From Gemmatimonadaceae bacterium (lineage in GTDB: Bacteria > Gemmatimonadota > Gemmatimonadetes > Gemmatimonadales > Gemmatimonadaceae), in assembly GCA_014379705.1 (NCBI GenBank), contig JACMLI010000713.1, positions 1 to 15,646 of the forward strand: a stretch of 15,646 bases of DNA. Direction: 5' to 3'. Shown one piece after another: positions 1 through 6,338 of the stretch (positions are counted from its first letter, which is position 1; every line of letters begins with the position of its first letter). The notes under the pieces were generated by a model, which was not told the DNA's origin, searched no databases, and saw nothing but the letters and a program-made list of their open reading frames with translations. The position numbers and the translations under genes are program-made.

Positions 1-323
1 AGCGCGGCATGGTGCTCGCAAAGACGGGGACGATCACCCCGCACACGAAGTTCGAATCAGAAGTGTACGTGCTGACGAAAGAAGAGGGCGGTCGCCACAC
101 CCCGTTCTTCAAGGGTTATCGTCCGCAGTTCTATCTCCGCACCACGGACGTCACGGGTTCGATTGAGCTGCCGGCGGGGACGGAAATGGTCATGCCGGGC
201 GACAACACGCAGATGGTGATCGAGCTGATCACGCCGGTCGCGCTCGAGGAGCAGCTGCGCTTCGCCATCCGCGAGGGTGGTCGCACGGTGGGCTCGGGCG
301 TCGTGACGAAGATTCTGGTCTAA
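1..323 (+). CDS. tuf: Elongation factor Tu, C-terminal fragment (5' end outside window)
   Basis: This is the last 106 complete codons of EF-Tu, the GTPase that delivers aminoacyl-tRNA to the ribosomal A site. The reading frame is open to the left edge (first complete codon at 3), so the ATG at 9 is an internal methionine and not the start. The residues visible are the end of domain 2 and all of domain 3. They include the EF-Tu hallmarks ITPHTKF, EEGGRHTPFF, GYRPQFY and RTTDVTG, and the typical ending GRTVGSGVVTKIL. The GTPase domain lies upstream of the window. The gene sits 75 bases before rpsJ, the common str/S10 arrangement. The stop is followed by the string TAACTACAGAAG, which recurs after rpsC. 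Identity is essentially certain. Confidence 0.98.
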   Translation, partial: RGMVLAKTGTITPHTKFESEVYVLTKEEGGRHTPFFKGYRPQFYLRTTDVTGSIELPAGTEMVMPGDNTQMVIELITPVALEEQLRFAIREGGRTVGSGVVTKILV

Positions 324-332
324 CTACAGAAG
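321..332 (+). repeat. Post-stop motif TAACTACAGAAG, copy 1
   Basis: The tuf stop codon is the first three bases of TAACTACAGAAG. The identical 12-mer starts at the rpsC stop (4956-4967). Both copies lead into a longer intergenic gap. The function is unknown; it may be part of an intergenic repeat family. Confidence 0.5.
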
Positions 333-335
333 GTC

Positions 336-369
336 GATGGCAGCCGGCCGCTCGACGGCCACTGCCATC
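336..369 (+). other. Intergenic hairpin between tuf and rpsJ
   Basis: GATGGCAG (336-343) pairs perfectly with CTGCCATC (362-369). Inside it GGCCG (346-350) pairs with CGGCC (356-360), leaving a CTCGA loop and a small CC/A internal bulge. There is no T-run after it, so it is unlikely to be a standard intrinsic terminator. It may stabilise or punctuate the tuf-rpsJ transcript. The outer arms contain the GCCATC motif that recurs in other gaps of this operon, and CATCTGCCATCT follows at 373-384. Confidence 0.6.
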
Positions 370-398
370 CACCATCTGCCATCTCATCGGGCACAGCA

Positions 399-707
399 AT
401 GGCAGGCAGGATTCGCATTCGATTGAAGGCGTTCGACCACGCGGTCATCGACCAGGCGGCGTCGGACATCGTGCGGACGGCGGAGAAGACGGGAGCGCAG
501 GTCTCCGGTCCGATCCCGCTGCCGACCAAGACGCGTCTCTGGACGCTCCTGCGGTCGCCGCACGTGGACAAGAAGTCGCGCGAACAGTTCGAGCTGAAGA
601 CGCACAAGCGTGTGATCGACATCCTCGACTCGCGGGCGCAGACGGTGGACGCGTTGACCAAGCTGGACCTTCCGGCCGGCGTCGACGTGGAGATCAAGGT
701 CCAGTAG
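399..707 (+). CDS. rpsJ: 30S ribosomal protein S10
   Basis: This 102-residue protein is a normal-length S10, a 30S head protein near the A site that in many bacteria also partners NusB in antitermination. The start MAGRIRIRLKAFDH, the segment SGPIPLPTKTRLWTLLRSPH and KSREQFELKTHKRVIDI are family signatures. The long disordered loop that contacts 16S rRNA corresponds roughly to residues 45-65. It opens the S10 cluster, 75 bases after tuf. No strong Shine-Dalgarno sequence precedes the ATG, and the leader is filled by repeat and hairpin sequence. The start is fixed by alignment to the conserved N-terminus. Confidence 0.98.
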   Translation: MAGRIRIRLKAFDHAVIDQAASDIVRTAEKTGAQVSGPIPLPTKTRLWTLLRSPHVDKKSREQFELKTHKRVIDILDSRAQTVDALTKLDLPAGVDVEIKVQ

Positions 708-717
708 GGAACGGGGA

Positions 718-767
718 GACGGGATGGACGGGATGGACGGGTGAACCTCCCGTCATCTGCCATCTGG
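718..767 (+). repeat. 9-bp tandem G-rich repeat plus CATCTGCCATCTGG in the rpsJ-rplC gap
   Basis: Three tandem 9-mers run from 718 to 744: GACGGGATG, GACGGGATG and GACGGGTGA. They are followed by CCCGTC (749-754), which can pair with any of the GACGGG units; with the last one (736-741) it makes a 6-bp stem and a 7-base loop. CATCTGCCATCTGG follows at 754-767. The same two modules occur in opposite orientation in front of adk (12136-12185). The rest of the 137-base gap (768-844) shows nothing else recognisable apart from the rplC Shine-Dalgarno sequence. Confidence 0.65.
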
Positions 768-844
768 AGACAACGAGTCCAACGACCGCAGGTCCGGCGC
801 GCAGTGACCGCCGGAGTCGCGACTCTCTACGACACGAGGGAAAG

Positions 845-1528
845 ATGTTAGGCATCATTGGGAAGAAGCTGGGCATGACCCAGATCTTCAATGCACAGGG
901 GCAGCAGATTCCCTGCACGGTGGTTGAGGCCAGGCCCAACCCGGTCGTGCAGGTCATCGGGCACGAGTTCGACAAGCCGGGCTTTGCCGCGCTGCAGCTG
1001 GGATATGGCACCTCGCGCACCGCGCGCGAGCCGAAGAAGGGCGAGAAGAAGCTTCCCAAGGGACATCGCGCCAACACGGCGTCGCTCGGCCATGCGAAGA
1101 AGGCGGGCCTCGGCGCTGCGCCGCGCATGCTGCGCTCGTTCCGCATCGACGACATGCCCACCGCGCCCGAGTACAAGGCCGGCGACACGATCGACATCTC
1201 GATCTTCGCGGTCGGCGAGTACGTGAAGGTGACGGGCACGACCAAGGGCGGCGGCTTCCAGGGTGTCGTGAAGCGCTATGGCATCGGCGGTGGTCCCAAC
1301 ACGCACGGCAACACCAAGCACCGTCGCCCGGGTTCCATCGGCGCCGGCACGGATCCGTCGCGCGTCATCAAGGGAAAGAAGATGCCCGGCCAGCATGGCA
1401 ACGTGCGCCACACGCAAATCAACCTCCGCATCGAGAAGGTGGATACCGAGCGCAACCTGCTCTATATCCGCGGTTCGGTGTCCGGTGCCACGAATGGCAT
1501 CGTGATGGTGCGGAAGCAGGAGCAATAG
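845..1528 (+). CDS. rplC: 50S ribosomal protein L3
   Basis: This 227-residue L3 is slightly longer than the 209 of E. coli. L3 is an early-assembly 50S protein whose central extension reaches the peptidyl-transferase centre. The start MLGIIGKKLGMTQIF, the segment VTGTTKGGGFQG (129-140), HGNTKHRRPGSIG (154-166) and GKKMPGQHGN (177-186) are diagnostic. Gln183 lies where the E. coli homologue is N5-methylated by PrmB. The extra length is in residues 60-95, a basic Lys/Arg-rich loop. GAGGG (836-840) is the Shine-Dalgarno sequence, with a 4-base spacer. Codon 2 is a rare TTA. The stop is 3 bases before rplD. Confidence 0.98.
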   Translation: MLGIIGKKLGMTQIFNAQGQQIPCTVVEARPNPVVQVIGHEFDKPGFAALQLGYGTSRTAREPKKGEKKLPKGHRANTASLGHAKKAGLGAAPRMLRSFRIDDMPTAPEYKAGDTIDISIFAVGEYVKVTGTTKGGGFQGVVKRYGIGGGPNTHGNTKHRRPGSIGAGTDPSRVIKGKKMPGQHGNVRHTQINLRIEKVDTERNLLYIRGSVSGATNGIVMVRKQEQ

Positions 1529-1531
1529 TCC

Positions 1532-2419
1532 ATGGCTGACCAGACTTCCTTCGACGCCGCGGCCTTCACGGGCCTGGGCACCGCGCGCGAGCGCGTGGCG
1601 CTGCCGGCGGAGACGTTCGATGGCACGGTGAACATGCCGGCCATGCACCTCGCGGTGAAGGCGTACCTCGCCAACCAGCGTCAGGGCACCGCGTACACCA
1701 AGACGCGCGGCCTCGTGATCGGTGGCAACGCCAAGCCGTGGAAGCAGAAGGGCACGGGACGCGCGCGCCAGGGCTCGACCCGCGCGCCGCACTGGCCCGG
1801 CGGCGGCACGGTCTTCGGACCGCACGGTGACCGCAATTACCACGAGTCGCTGCCGAAGAAGGTCAAGCAGCTGGCGCGCAAGAGCGCGCTGAATGCGCGG
1901 GCCCGCGAAGCGGCGATCGCGGTGATCGATGCATTCAACGACTCGGCGCCGCGCACCAAGACGATGCAGTCGCTCATCGAGCGCGTGGGCCTGAGCGGCC
2001 AGAAGGTCCTCGTGCTCACCGACGGCAACAAGCCGAACGTGCACCTGAGCGGCCGGAACCTGCCGAGGGTGCTCGTGATGCCCTTCAAGGATGCGTCGAC
2101 GTACCACATCCTCTGGTCGGACACGGTGCTGATCGAGGCGCCGGCGATCGGGCACACGCTGGCCCCGATCGCGGAGAAGGCCCCGGCCCCGGTGGTGAAG
2201 AAGGCCAGGCCGGCGAAGGCCGAGAAGCCGACGAAGGCCGCGAAGGCGGCGTCGAAGGCCGCGACCAAGGAAGCCACCAAGGCCGCGACGAAGGCGAGGA
2301 CGGCAACGAAGACCGCGGCGGCAAAACCGGCCGCAAAGAAGGTGGCGGCCAAGGCGGCCCCCAAGGCCACGGAAAAGAAGCCGGCCGCGAAGAAGTCGGC
2401 GAAGAAGAAGGGAGACTAA
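1532..2419 (+). CDS. rplD: 50S ribosomal protein L4 with a long Lys/Ala-rich C-terminal tail
   Basis: This is L4 (uL4), an early-assembly 50S protein whose loop lines the exit tunnel; in E. coli it also represses the S10 operon. The core spans about residues 15-213. It includes the tunnel-loop signature PWKQKGTGRARQGSTRAPHW (69-88) and GGTVFGPHGDRNY (91-103). The protein is 295 residues against about 200 in E. coli. The excess is residues 214-295, an almost pure Lys/Ala/Pro/Thr tail with KAAK, PAKK and ATKAATK repeats, like histone H1 or bacterial HU/AlgP tails. The tail is in frame, codon use matches the neighbours, and it ends 3 bases before rplW, so it is not a frameshift product. AGGAG (1518-1522) inside rplC is the Shine-Dalgarno sequence. 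Confidence 0.97.
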   Translation: MADQTSFDAAAFTGLGTARERVALPAETFDGTVNMPAMHLAVKAYLANQRQGTAYTKTRGLVIGGNAKPWKQKGTGRARQGSTRAPHWPGGGTVFGPHGDRNYHESLPKKVKQLARKSALNARAREAAIAVIDAFNDSAPRTKTMQSLIERVGLSGQKVLVLTDGNKPNVHLSGRNLPRVLVMPFKDASTYHILWSDTVLIEAPAIGHTLAPIAEKAPAPVVKKARPAKAEKPTKAAKAASKAATKEATKAATKARTATKTAAAKPAAKKVAAKAAPKATEKKPAAKKSAKKKGD

Positions 2420-2422
2420 GAG

Positions 2423-2713
2423 ATGGCAACGCTGCACCGCACCATCGTGCGTCCGCTCGTCACCGAGAAGACCTCCGCGCAGTACCAGGCGCGCGGGGAG
2501 TACGTCTTCGAGGTCGCGCGTGACGCCAGCAAGCCGGCCATTCGGCAGGCAATCGAACGTTTGTGGGGCGTGACGGTCACGGGCGTCTGGACCATGAACA
2601 CGCGCGGCAAGCCGCGGCGGAACATGGGGAAGACGGCGGGCCTGCGCCCGAGCTGGAAGAAGGCGATCGTGACGCTGCAGGCCGGCGACAAGCTTCCCAT
2701 CTTCGAGGTGTAA
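2423..2713 (+). CDS. rplW: 50S ribosomal protein L23
   Basis: This 96-residue protein is a normal-length L23. L23 sits at the polypeptide exit and docks trigger factor, SRP and the Sec translocon. The N-terminal IVRPLVTEKTSAQ, the YVFEVARDASKPAIRQAIERLWGV core and the RGKPRRNMGKTAGLRPSWKKAIVTL C-terminal half match the family. The gene starts 3 bases after rplD, with GGGAG (2410-2414) inside the rplD end as ribosome-binding site. It is followed after 6 bases by rplB. Confidence 0.97.
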   Translation: MATLHRTIVRPLVTEKTSAQYQARGEYVFEVARDASKPAIRQAIERLWGVTVTGVWTMNTRGKPRRNMGKTAGLRPSWKKAIVTLQAGDKLPIFEV

Positions 2714-2719
2714 GGACGC

Positions 2720-3559
2720 ATGGGCATTCGTCAATTCAAGCCGGTCACGAAGGGCACGCGGTTCCGGTCGGTGTCCGACTTCAAGGAGATCACGCGCTCG
2801 ACGCCGGAGAAGTCGCTGCTCGAGCCGCTCAAGAAGAGCGGGGGCCGCGACAACCACGGGCACATCTCGATGCGCCGCCGGGGCGGTGGTCACAAGCGGA
2901 TGTATCGCGTGATCGACTTCAAGCGCAACAAGTTCGGCGTCGTCGCCACGGTGAAGGAGATCGAGTACGATCCGAATCGCTCGGCGCGCATCGCGCTGGT
3001 CGAGTACACCGACGGCGAGAAGCGCTACATCCTGCACCCGAAGGGGCTGTCGGTGGGTGACAGCATCGTGTCGGGGCCGGGGTCGGACATCCGCACGGGC
3101 AATGCGCTCCCGTTAGGCGAGGTGCCGCTGGGCACGTCGGTGCACAACGTGGAGCTGGTGCCGGGGAAGGGGGGCCAGGTGGCCCGCTCGGCCGGCATGT
3201 CGGCGGAAGTGGTGGCCAAGGAAGGGGAGTACGTGACGCTCCGGATGGGCTCGACCGAGATGCGGCGCATGCACATGCGCTGTCTGGGCACGATCGGCGA
3301 GGTCGGGAACGCGGAGCACGAGTTGATCTCCTGGGGCAAGGCGGGCAAGACGCGCTGGAAGGGGCGTCGCCCGAAGGTGCGCGGCGAGGTGATGAACCCC
3401 GTCGACCACCCGCACGGCGGCCGCACGCGTGGCGGACGCAACGTGGTGAGCCCGTGGGGCAAGAAGGAAGGCGTGAAGACGCGCAACATGAAGAAGCCGT
3501 CGCAGAAGTTCATGGTGCGCGGTCGGAAGCGCGGCAAGGCAACGGCGTCCGGGTTCTAA
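2720..3559 (+). CDS. rplB: 50S ribosomal protein L2
   Basis: This 279-residue protein is full-length L2, an rRNA-binding protein at the subunit interface needed for subunit association and peptidyl transfer. The N-terminal OB-fold domain carries GRDNHGHISMRRRGGGHKRMYR (42-63). The C-terminal SH3-like domain ends in the basic tail FMVRGRKRGKATASGF. The invariant MNPVDHPHGG (225-234) contains the histidine that corresponds to the functionally important His229 of E. coli. GAGGTG (2705-2710) or the overlapping TAAGGA (2711-2716) serves as ribosome-binding site. One rare TTA codon lies at 3113-3115. A 59-base gap with a hairpin follows before rpsS. Confidence 0.98.
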   Translation: MGIRQFKPVTKGTRFRSVSDFKEITRSTPEKSLLEPLKKSGGRDNHGHISMRRRGGGHKRMYRVIDFKRNKFGVVATVKEIEYDPNRSARIALVEYTDGEKRYILHPKGLSVGDSIVSGPGSDIRTGNALPLGEVPLGTSVHNVELVPGKGGQVARSAGMSAEVVAKEGEYVTLRMGSTEMRRMHMRCLGTIGEVGNAEHELISWGKAGKTRWKGRRPKVRGEVMNPVDHPHGGRTRGGRNVVSPWGKKEGVKTRNMKKPSQKFMVRGRKRGKATASGF

Positions 3560-3571
3560 CGGCACGGCACA

Positions 3572-3595
3572 CGGCAGGCGGGACGACCGCTGCCG
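3572..3595 (+). other. Hairpin in the rplB-rpsS gap
   Basis: CGGCA (3572-3576) pairs with TGCCG (3591-3595) and GCGG (3578-3581) pairs with CCGC (3587-3590), with one bulged G and a GACGA loop. There is no T-run after it. It may be a transcript-processing or pausing structure. The flanking sequence GGCACGGCACACGGCAGGCGGG is low-complexity, like the other long gaps. Confidence 0.45.
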
Positions 3596-3618
3596 GGACC
3601 TAACGAGACAGACGATCT

Positions 3619-3933
3619 ATGGCTCGCAGTATCAGGAAGGGACCGTTCGTTCAGGAAGCACTGATGAAGAAGGTGCATGCCATGAACGCCAGGAACGAGA
3701 AGCGCGTCGTGAAGACGTGGTCGCGGGCGAGCACGGTGCTCCCGGACTTCGTCGGGCACACGTTTGCCGTGCACAACGGGAACAAGTTCATCCCGGTCTA
3801 CGTGACGGAGAACATGGTCGGCCACAAGCTCGGCGAGTTCGCGCCGACGCGGCTGTTCCGTGGTCACCAGGGGAACCGGCCGACGGACAAGAAGACGCCG
3901 GCGCAGGCTGCGGGCGCCAAGGGAGGCAAGTAA
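3619..3933 (+). CDS. rpsS: 30S ribosomal protein S19
   Basis: This 104-residue protein is S19, a 30S head protein that pairs with S13 near the A-site tRNA. MARSIRKGPFVQEALMKKV, TWSRASTVLPDFVGHTFAVHNGNKFIPVYVTENMVGHKLGEFAPTR and FRGHQ are highly conserved. It is about 12 residues longer than E. coli S19, the extra being a basic C-terminal tail (about 88-104). The start follows a 59-base gap with only a weak purine-rich ribosome-binding site. It ends 3 bases before rplV. Confidence 0.98.
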   Translation: MARSIRKGPFVQEALMKKVHAMNARNEKRVVKTWSRASTVLPDFVGHTFAVHNGNKFIPVYVTENMVGHKLGEFAPTRLFRGHQGNRPTDKKTPAQAAGAKGGK

Positions 3934-3936
3934 GCG

Positions 3937-4299
3937 ATGTCGACCGAAGCCCGGGCGATCCAGCGCACCACGCGCCAGTCGCCGTACAAGATGCGCCTCG
4001 TGATCGACCAGATCCGCGGCAAGATGGTGAACGAGGCGCTGTCGATGCTCAAGTTCTCCAAGAAGCGTGCGGCGACCGAGATCTCCAAGGTCCTGGAGTC
4101 GGCGGTGGCCAACGCGGAGCAGCATGCGCGGATCCACAACGAGTCCGTGGATGTCGACGCGCTGTTCGTGAAGAAGGCGATCGTCAATGAAGGGCCGAAG
4201 CTGAAGCGGTGGATGCCTGCGGCAATGGGCCGCGCCACCCCGATTCACAAGCGCACCAGCCACGTCGAGATCGTCGTGGCGGAGAAGGCAGGCCGCTAA
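3937..4299 (+). CDS. rplV: 50S ribosomal protein L22
   Basis: This 120-residue protein is L22, which lines the nascent-chain tunnel. RTTRQSPYKMRLVIDQIRGKMVNEAL near the N-terminus is typical. The C-terminal half carries NEGPKLKRWMPAAMGRATPIHKRTSH (84-109), which contains the tunnel hairpin where macrolide resistance changes map in other bacteria. GGGAGG (3921-3926) is a good Shine-Dalgarno sequence inside the rpsS end. The TAA stop shares its last base with the ATG of rpsC (TAATG), so the two genes are probably translationally coupled. Confidence 0.97.
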   Translation: MSTEARAIQRTTRQSPYKMRLVIDQIRGKMVNEALSMLKFSKKRAATEISKVLESAVANAEQHARIHNESVDVDALFVKKAIVNEGPKLKRWMPAAMGRATPIHKRTSHVEIVVAEKAGR

Positions 4300-4958
4300 T
4301 GGGACAGAAGACCAATCCGATCGGATTCCGCCTCGGGATCACGAAGCAGTGGCGCTCGCGCTGGTTCGCCAACCGCGAGTTCCCGCAGCTGCTCAAGGAA
4401 GACGCGATGCTGCGGAAGTACATCAAGACCCGCCTGGGTCACGCGGCGATCTCGGACGTGCACATCGAGCGCAAGCCGGGCAAGGTCGTGGTGACGATCC
4501 ACACGGGCCGCCCTGGCGTCGTGATCGGGAAGAAGGGCGCCGAGGTCGACAAGCTGCGTGAGGAAATCGCGCGCCTGTCGGGCAAGGAAGTCGGGGTGAA
4601 CGTGGAGGAGATCAAGCGCCCGGAGCTGGATGCCCAGCTCGTGGCCGACAACATCTCCAACCAGCTGTCGCAGCGCATCTCGTTCCGCCGCGCGATGAAG
4701 CGGGCGGTGCAGAGCGCGATGCGGATGGGCGCGCTGGGGATCAAGGTGAAGGCGGGTGGCCGCCTGGGCGGCGCGGAAATCGCGCGCGTCGAGGGCTACC
4801 ACGAGGGGCGGGTGCCCCTGCACACGCTGCGTGCCGACATCGACTACGCCACGAGCACGGCGAAGACGACGTTCGGGACGATCGGGGTGAAGGTCTGGAT
4901 CTTCCGCGGAGAGGTGGTCGAGGACCGCCGCGGCAAGACGTACTCCACGGGTTCCTAA
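4299..4958 (+). CDS. rpsC: 30S ribosomal protein S3
   Basis: This 219-residue S3 binds mRNA at the 30S entry channel and contributes to ribosomal helicase activity. The start MGQKTNPIGFRLGI is the conserved N-terminus and is chosen over an in-frame ATG 90 bases upstream, which lies inside rplV. The KH domain has its GxxG loop as VIGKKG (75-80). The basic SFRRAMKRAV segment (128-137) corresponds to the mRNA-contacting arginines and lysines. KAGGRLGGAEIARVE and the ending GVKVWIFRGEV complete the match. It overlaps rplV by one base. A 74-base gap with tandem repeats follows. Confidence 0.98.
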   Translation: MGQKTNPIGFRLGITKQWRSRWFANREFPQLLKEDAMLRKYIKTRLGHAAISDVHIERKPGKVVVTIHTGRPGVVIGKKGAEVDKLREEIARLSGKEVGVNVEEIKRPELDAQLVADNISNQLSQRISFRRAMKRAVQSAMRMGALGIKVKAGGRLGGAEIARVEGYHEGRVPLHTLRADIDYATSTAKTTFGTIGVKVWIFRGEVVEDRRGKTYSTGS

Positions 4959-4967
4959 CTACAGAAG
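4956..4967 (+). repeat. Post-stop motif TAACTACAGAAG, copy 2
   Basis: This is identical to 321-332 after tuf. It again starts at the TAA stop of the upstream gene and leads into an intergenic gap. The copy here runs directly into a 9-bp tandem repeat. Confidence 0.5.
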
Positions 4968-4999
4968 CACGAGAGGCACGGGAAGCACGGGAAGCACGA
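4964..4999 (+). repeat. Four 9-bp tandem repeats in the rpsC-rplP gap
   Basis: The four units are GAAGCACGA (4964-4972), GAGGCACGG (4973-4981), GAAGCACGG (4982-4990) and GAAGCACGA (4991-4999). The 9-base period equals that of the repeats at 718-744 and before adk, although the unit differs. Remaining bases up to the rplP start (5000-5032) show no strong Shine-Dalgarno sequence or other element. Confidence 0.7.
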
Positions 5000-5032
5000 T
5001 CCTGACGCCGCGCCATTTCACGAGATCACGCA

Positions 5033-5461
5033 ATGCTGAGTCCCAAGCGAGTCAAATTCCGAAAGATGTTCAAGGGCCGGATGAAGGGTCTGGCTGGTCG
5101 CGGCGCGGAAGTGTCCTTCGGGCACTACGGGCTGCAGGCCATGGAGCCGGCGTGGGTGACCAACCGGCAGATCGAGGCCGCCCGCGTGGCGCTCACCCGC
5201 CACATCAAGCGTGGCGGCAAGGTCTGGATCCGCATCTTCCCGGACAAGCCGATCACGAAGAAGCCCGCCGAGACCCGCATGGGAAAGGGCAAGGGCTCGC
5301 CGGAAGGGTGGGTGGCGGTGGTGCGCCCCGGGCGCGTGCTCTTCGAGCTGGAAGGCGTGACGCTGGAGATCGCCCAGAAGGCGATGGCCCTGGCTGCGGC
5401 CAAGCTGGGCGTGAAGACCAAGTTTGTGGTACGCGAGGAGGCGCACACCGATGCGAGCTGA
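5033..5461 (+). CDS. rplP: 50S ribosomal protein L16
   Basis: This 142-residue L16 contacts A-site tRNA and the peptidyl-transferase region and is assembled late. The start MLSPKRVKFRKMFKGRMKG, then WIRIFPDKPITKKPAETRMGKGKGSPEGWVAVV, define the family. Arg82 in TRMGKGKG matches the position hydroxylated on E. coli L16. Only a weak GAG-type ribosome-binding site is visible after the 74-base gap, and the start is set by the conserved N-terminus. Its last 11 bases overlap the start of rpmC in another frame. Confidence 0.98.
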   Translation: MLSPKRVKFRKMFKGRMKGLAGRGAEVSFGHYGLQAMEPAWVTNRQIEAARVALTRHIKRGGKVWIRIFPDKPITKKPAETRMGKGKGSPEGWVAVVRPGRVLFELEGVTLEIAQKAMALAAAKLGVKTKFVVREEAHTDAS

Positions 5462-5657
5462 AGAAATTCGCGAGATGAGTGACGCGGACATCCGGGCGCG
5501 CCTGGCGGAACTCGACGAGGAGAGCTTCCGCCTCGGGTTCAAGAGCGCGACCGAGCCGCTGGAGGATCCGCTGCGGTTGCGCGGGATCCGGAGAGACGTT
5601 GCGCGCATGCACACGATCCTGCGTGAGCGCCTGCTGGCCGCTACGGCCACGCGCTAG
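5451..5657 (+). CDS. rpmC: 50S ribosomal protein L29
   Basis: This 68-residue protein is L29, a small helical-hairpin protein next to L23 at the tunnel exit. MRAEEIREMSDADIRARLAELDEESFRLGF and the arginine-rich second helix (LRGIRRDVARMHTILRERL) match the family. The ATG at 5451 is preferred over one 27 bases upstream because it begins at the conserved N-terminus and has GAGGAGG (5435-5441) at a good distance. It overlaps the rplP stop by 11 bases, suggesting translational coupling. Confidence 0.95.
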   Translation: MRAEEIREMSDADIRARLAELDEESFRLGFKSATEPLEDPLRLRGIRRDVARMHTILRERLLAATATR

Positions 5658-5668
5658 AGGAACCGACC

Positions 5669-5956
5669 ATGGCCGAGATGACCAACAACGGGCAGCAGGC
5701 GCCGGAACGCGGCACGCGGAAGGTGCGCGTGGGCGTGGTGGTGAGCGACAAGATGCAGAAGACCGTGGTGGTCCGACTGGACCGTCGCGTGCCACACCCG
5801 ACCTACGGGAAGATGGTGACGCGGTCCAGCAAGGTGAAAGCGCACGACGAGGAGAACTCGGCGAAGCGCGGTGACACCGTGCGGATCATGGAGACCCGGC
5901 CGCTGTCGAAGGACAAGCGGTGGCGGGTGGTCGAGATCGTCGACCGCGCCCTTTAG
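5669..5956 (+). CDS. rpsQ: 30S ribosomal protein S17
   Basis: This 95-residue S17 is an OB-fold primary 16S rRNA-binding protein. RKVRVGVVVSDKMQKTVVVRLDRRVPHPTYGKMV (17-50) and GDTVRIMETRPLSKDKRWRVVEIV (68-91) are diagnostic. It has about 15 extra N-terminal residues (MAEMTNNGQQAPERG) compared with E. coli. AGAGGAA (5656-5662), 6 bases before the ATG, supports this start. The rpmC stop is 11 bases upstream and rplN starts 12 bases downstream. Confidence 0.97.
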   Translation: MAEMTNNGQQAPERGTRKVRVGVVVSDKMQKTVVVRLDRRVPHPTYGKMVTRSSKVKAHDEENSAKRGDTVRIMETRPLSKDKRWRVVEIVDRAL

Positions 5957-5968
5957 GAGACCCGATCG

Positions 5969-6337
5969 ATGATCCAGCAGGAATCCATCGTGCGAGTGGC
6001 GGACAACTCCGGGGCGAAGCGTGCCCTGGTGATCCGCGTACTCGGTGGCACGCGCCGTCGTTATGCAGGCCTGGGCGACAAGGTCGTCGTGGCCGTCAAG
6101 GACGCGCTGCCCAACGGCACCGTGAAGAAGTCGGCGGTCGCGAAGGCCGTCGTCGTCCGGACCGTGAAGGAAACCCGCCGCAAGGACGGGACATACATCC
6201 GCTTCGACGAGAACGCGGTTGTCATCATCGACGACAAGGGCGAGCCGCTGGGGACCCGCATCTTCGGTCCCGTGGCCCGCGAGCTGCGCGAGAAACGGTA
6301 CATGAAGATCGTCTCGCTCGCGCCGGAGGTCTTGTAA
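5969..6337 (+). CDS. rplN: 50S ribosomal protein L14
   Basis: This 122-residue L14 has exactly the usual bacterial length. It forms an intersubunit bridge and binds the silencing factor RsfS in other bacteria. MIQQESIVRVADNSGAKRALVIRVLGG and YIRFDENAVVIIDDKGEPLGTRIFGPVARELRE are textbook family segments. TAGGAGA (5954-5960), which includes the rpsQ stop, is the Shine-Dalgarno sequence. It ends one base before the rplX ATG. Confidence 0.98.
   Translation: MIQQESIVRVADNSGAKRALVIRVLGGTRRRYAGLGDKVVVAVKDALPNGTVKKSAVAKAVVVRTVKETRRKDGTYIRFDENAVVIIDDKGEPLGTRIFGPVARELREKRYMKIVSLAPEVL
6325..6330 (+). promoter_or_regulatory. Strong Shine-Dalgarno sequence that fixes the rplX start
   Basis: GGAGGT lies 8 bases before the ATG at 6339 and inside the rplN end. 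The alternative internal ATG at 6423, where typical short L24 proteins would begin, has only the weaker GGTGGAG upstream. The longer protein is therefore favoured. Confidence 0.75.
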
Positions 6338-6338
6338 C

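Noticed and set aside
336..369. The tuf-rpsJ hairpin as an intrinsic terminator
   Set aside because: No T-run follows the stem; it is kept only as an unassigned hairpin.
718..999. CRISPR-like arrays among the tandem repeats
   Set aside because: The units are 9 bases and contiguous, with no spacers and no cas genes in the window.
848..3037. A 729-codon open frame on the minus strand under rplC-rplB
   Set aside because: It is antisense to four certain ribosomal genes. Its Arg/Leu/His-rich, low-complexity translation is what high G+C wobble positions give on the opposite strand.
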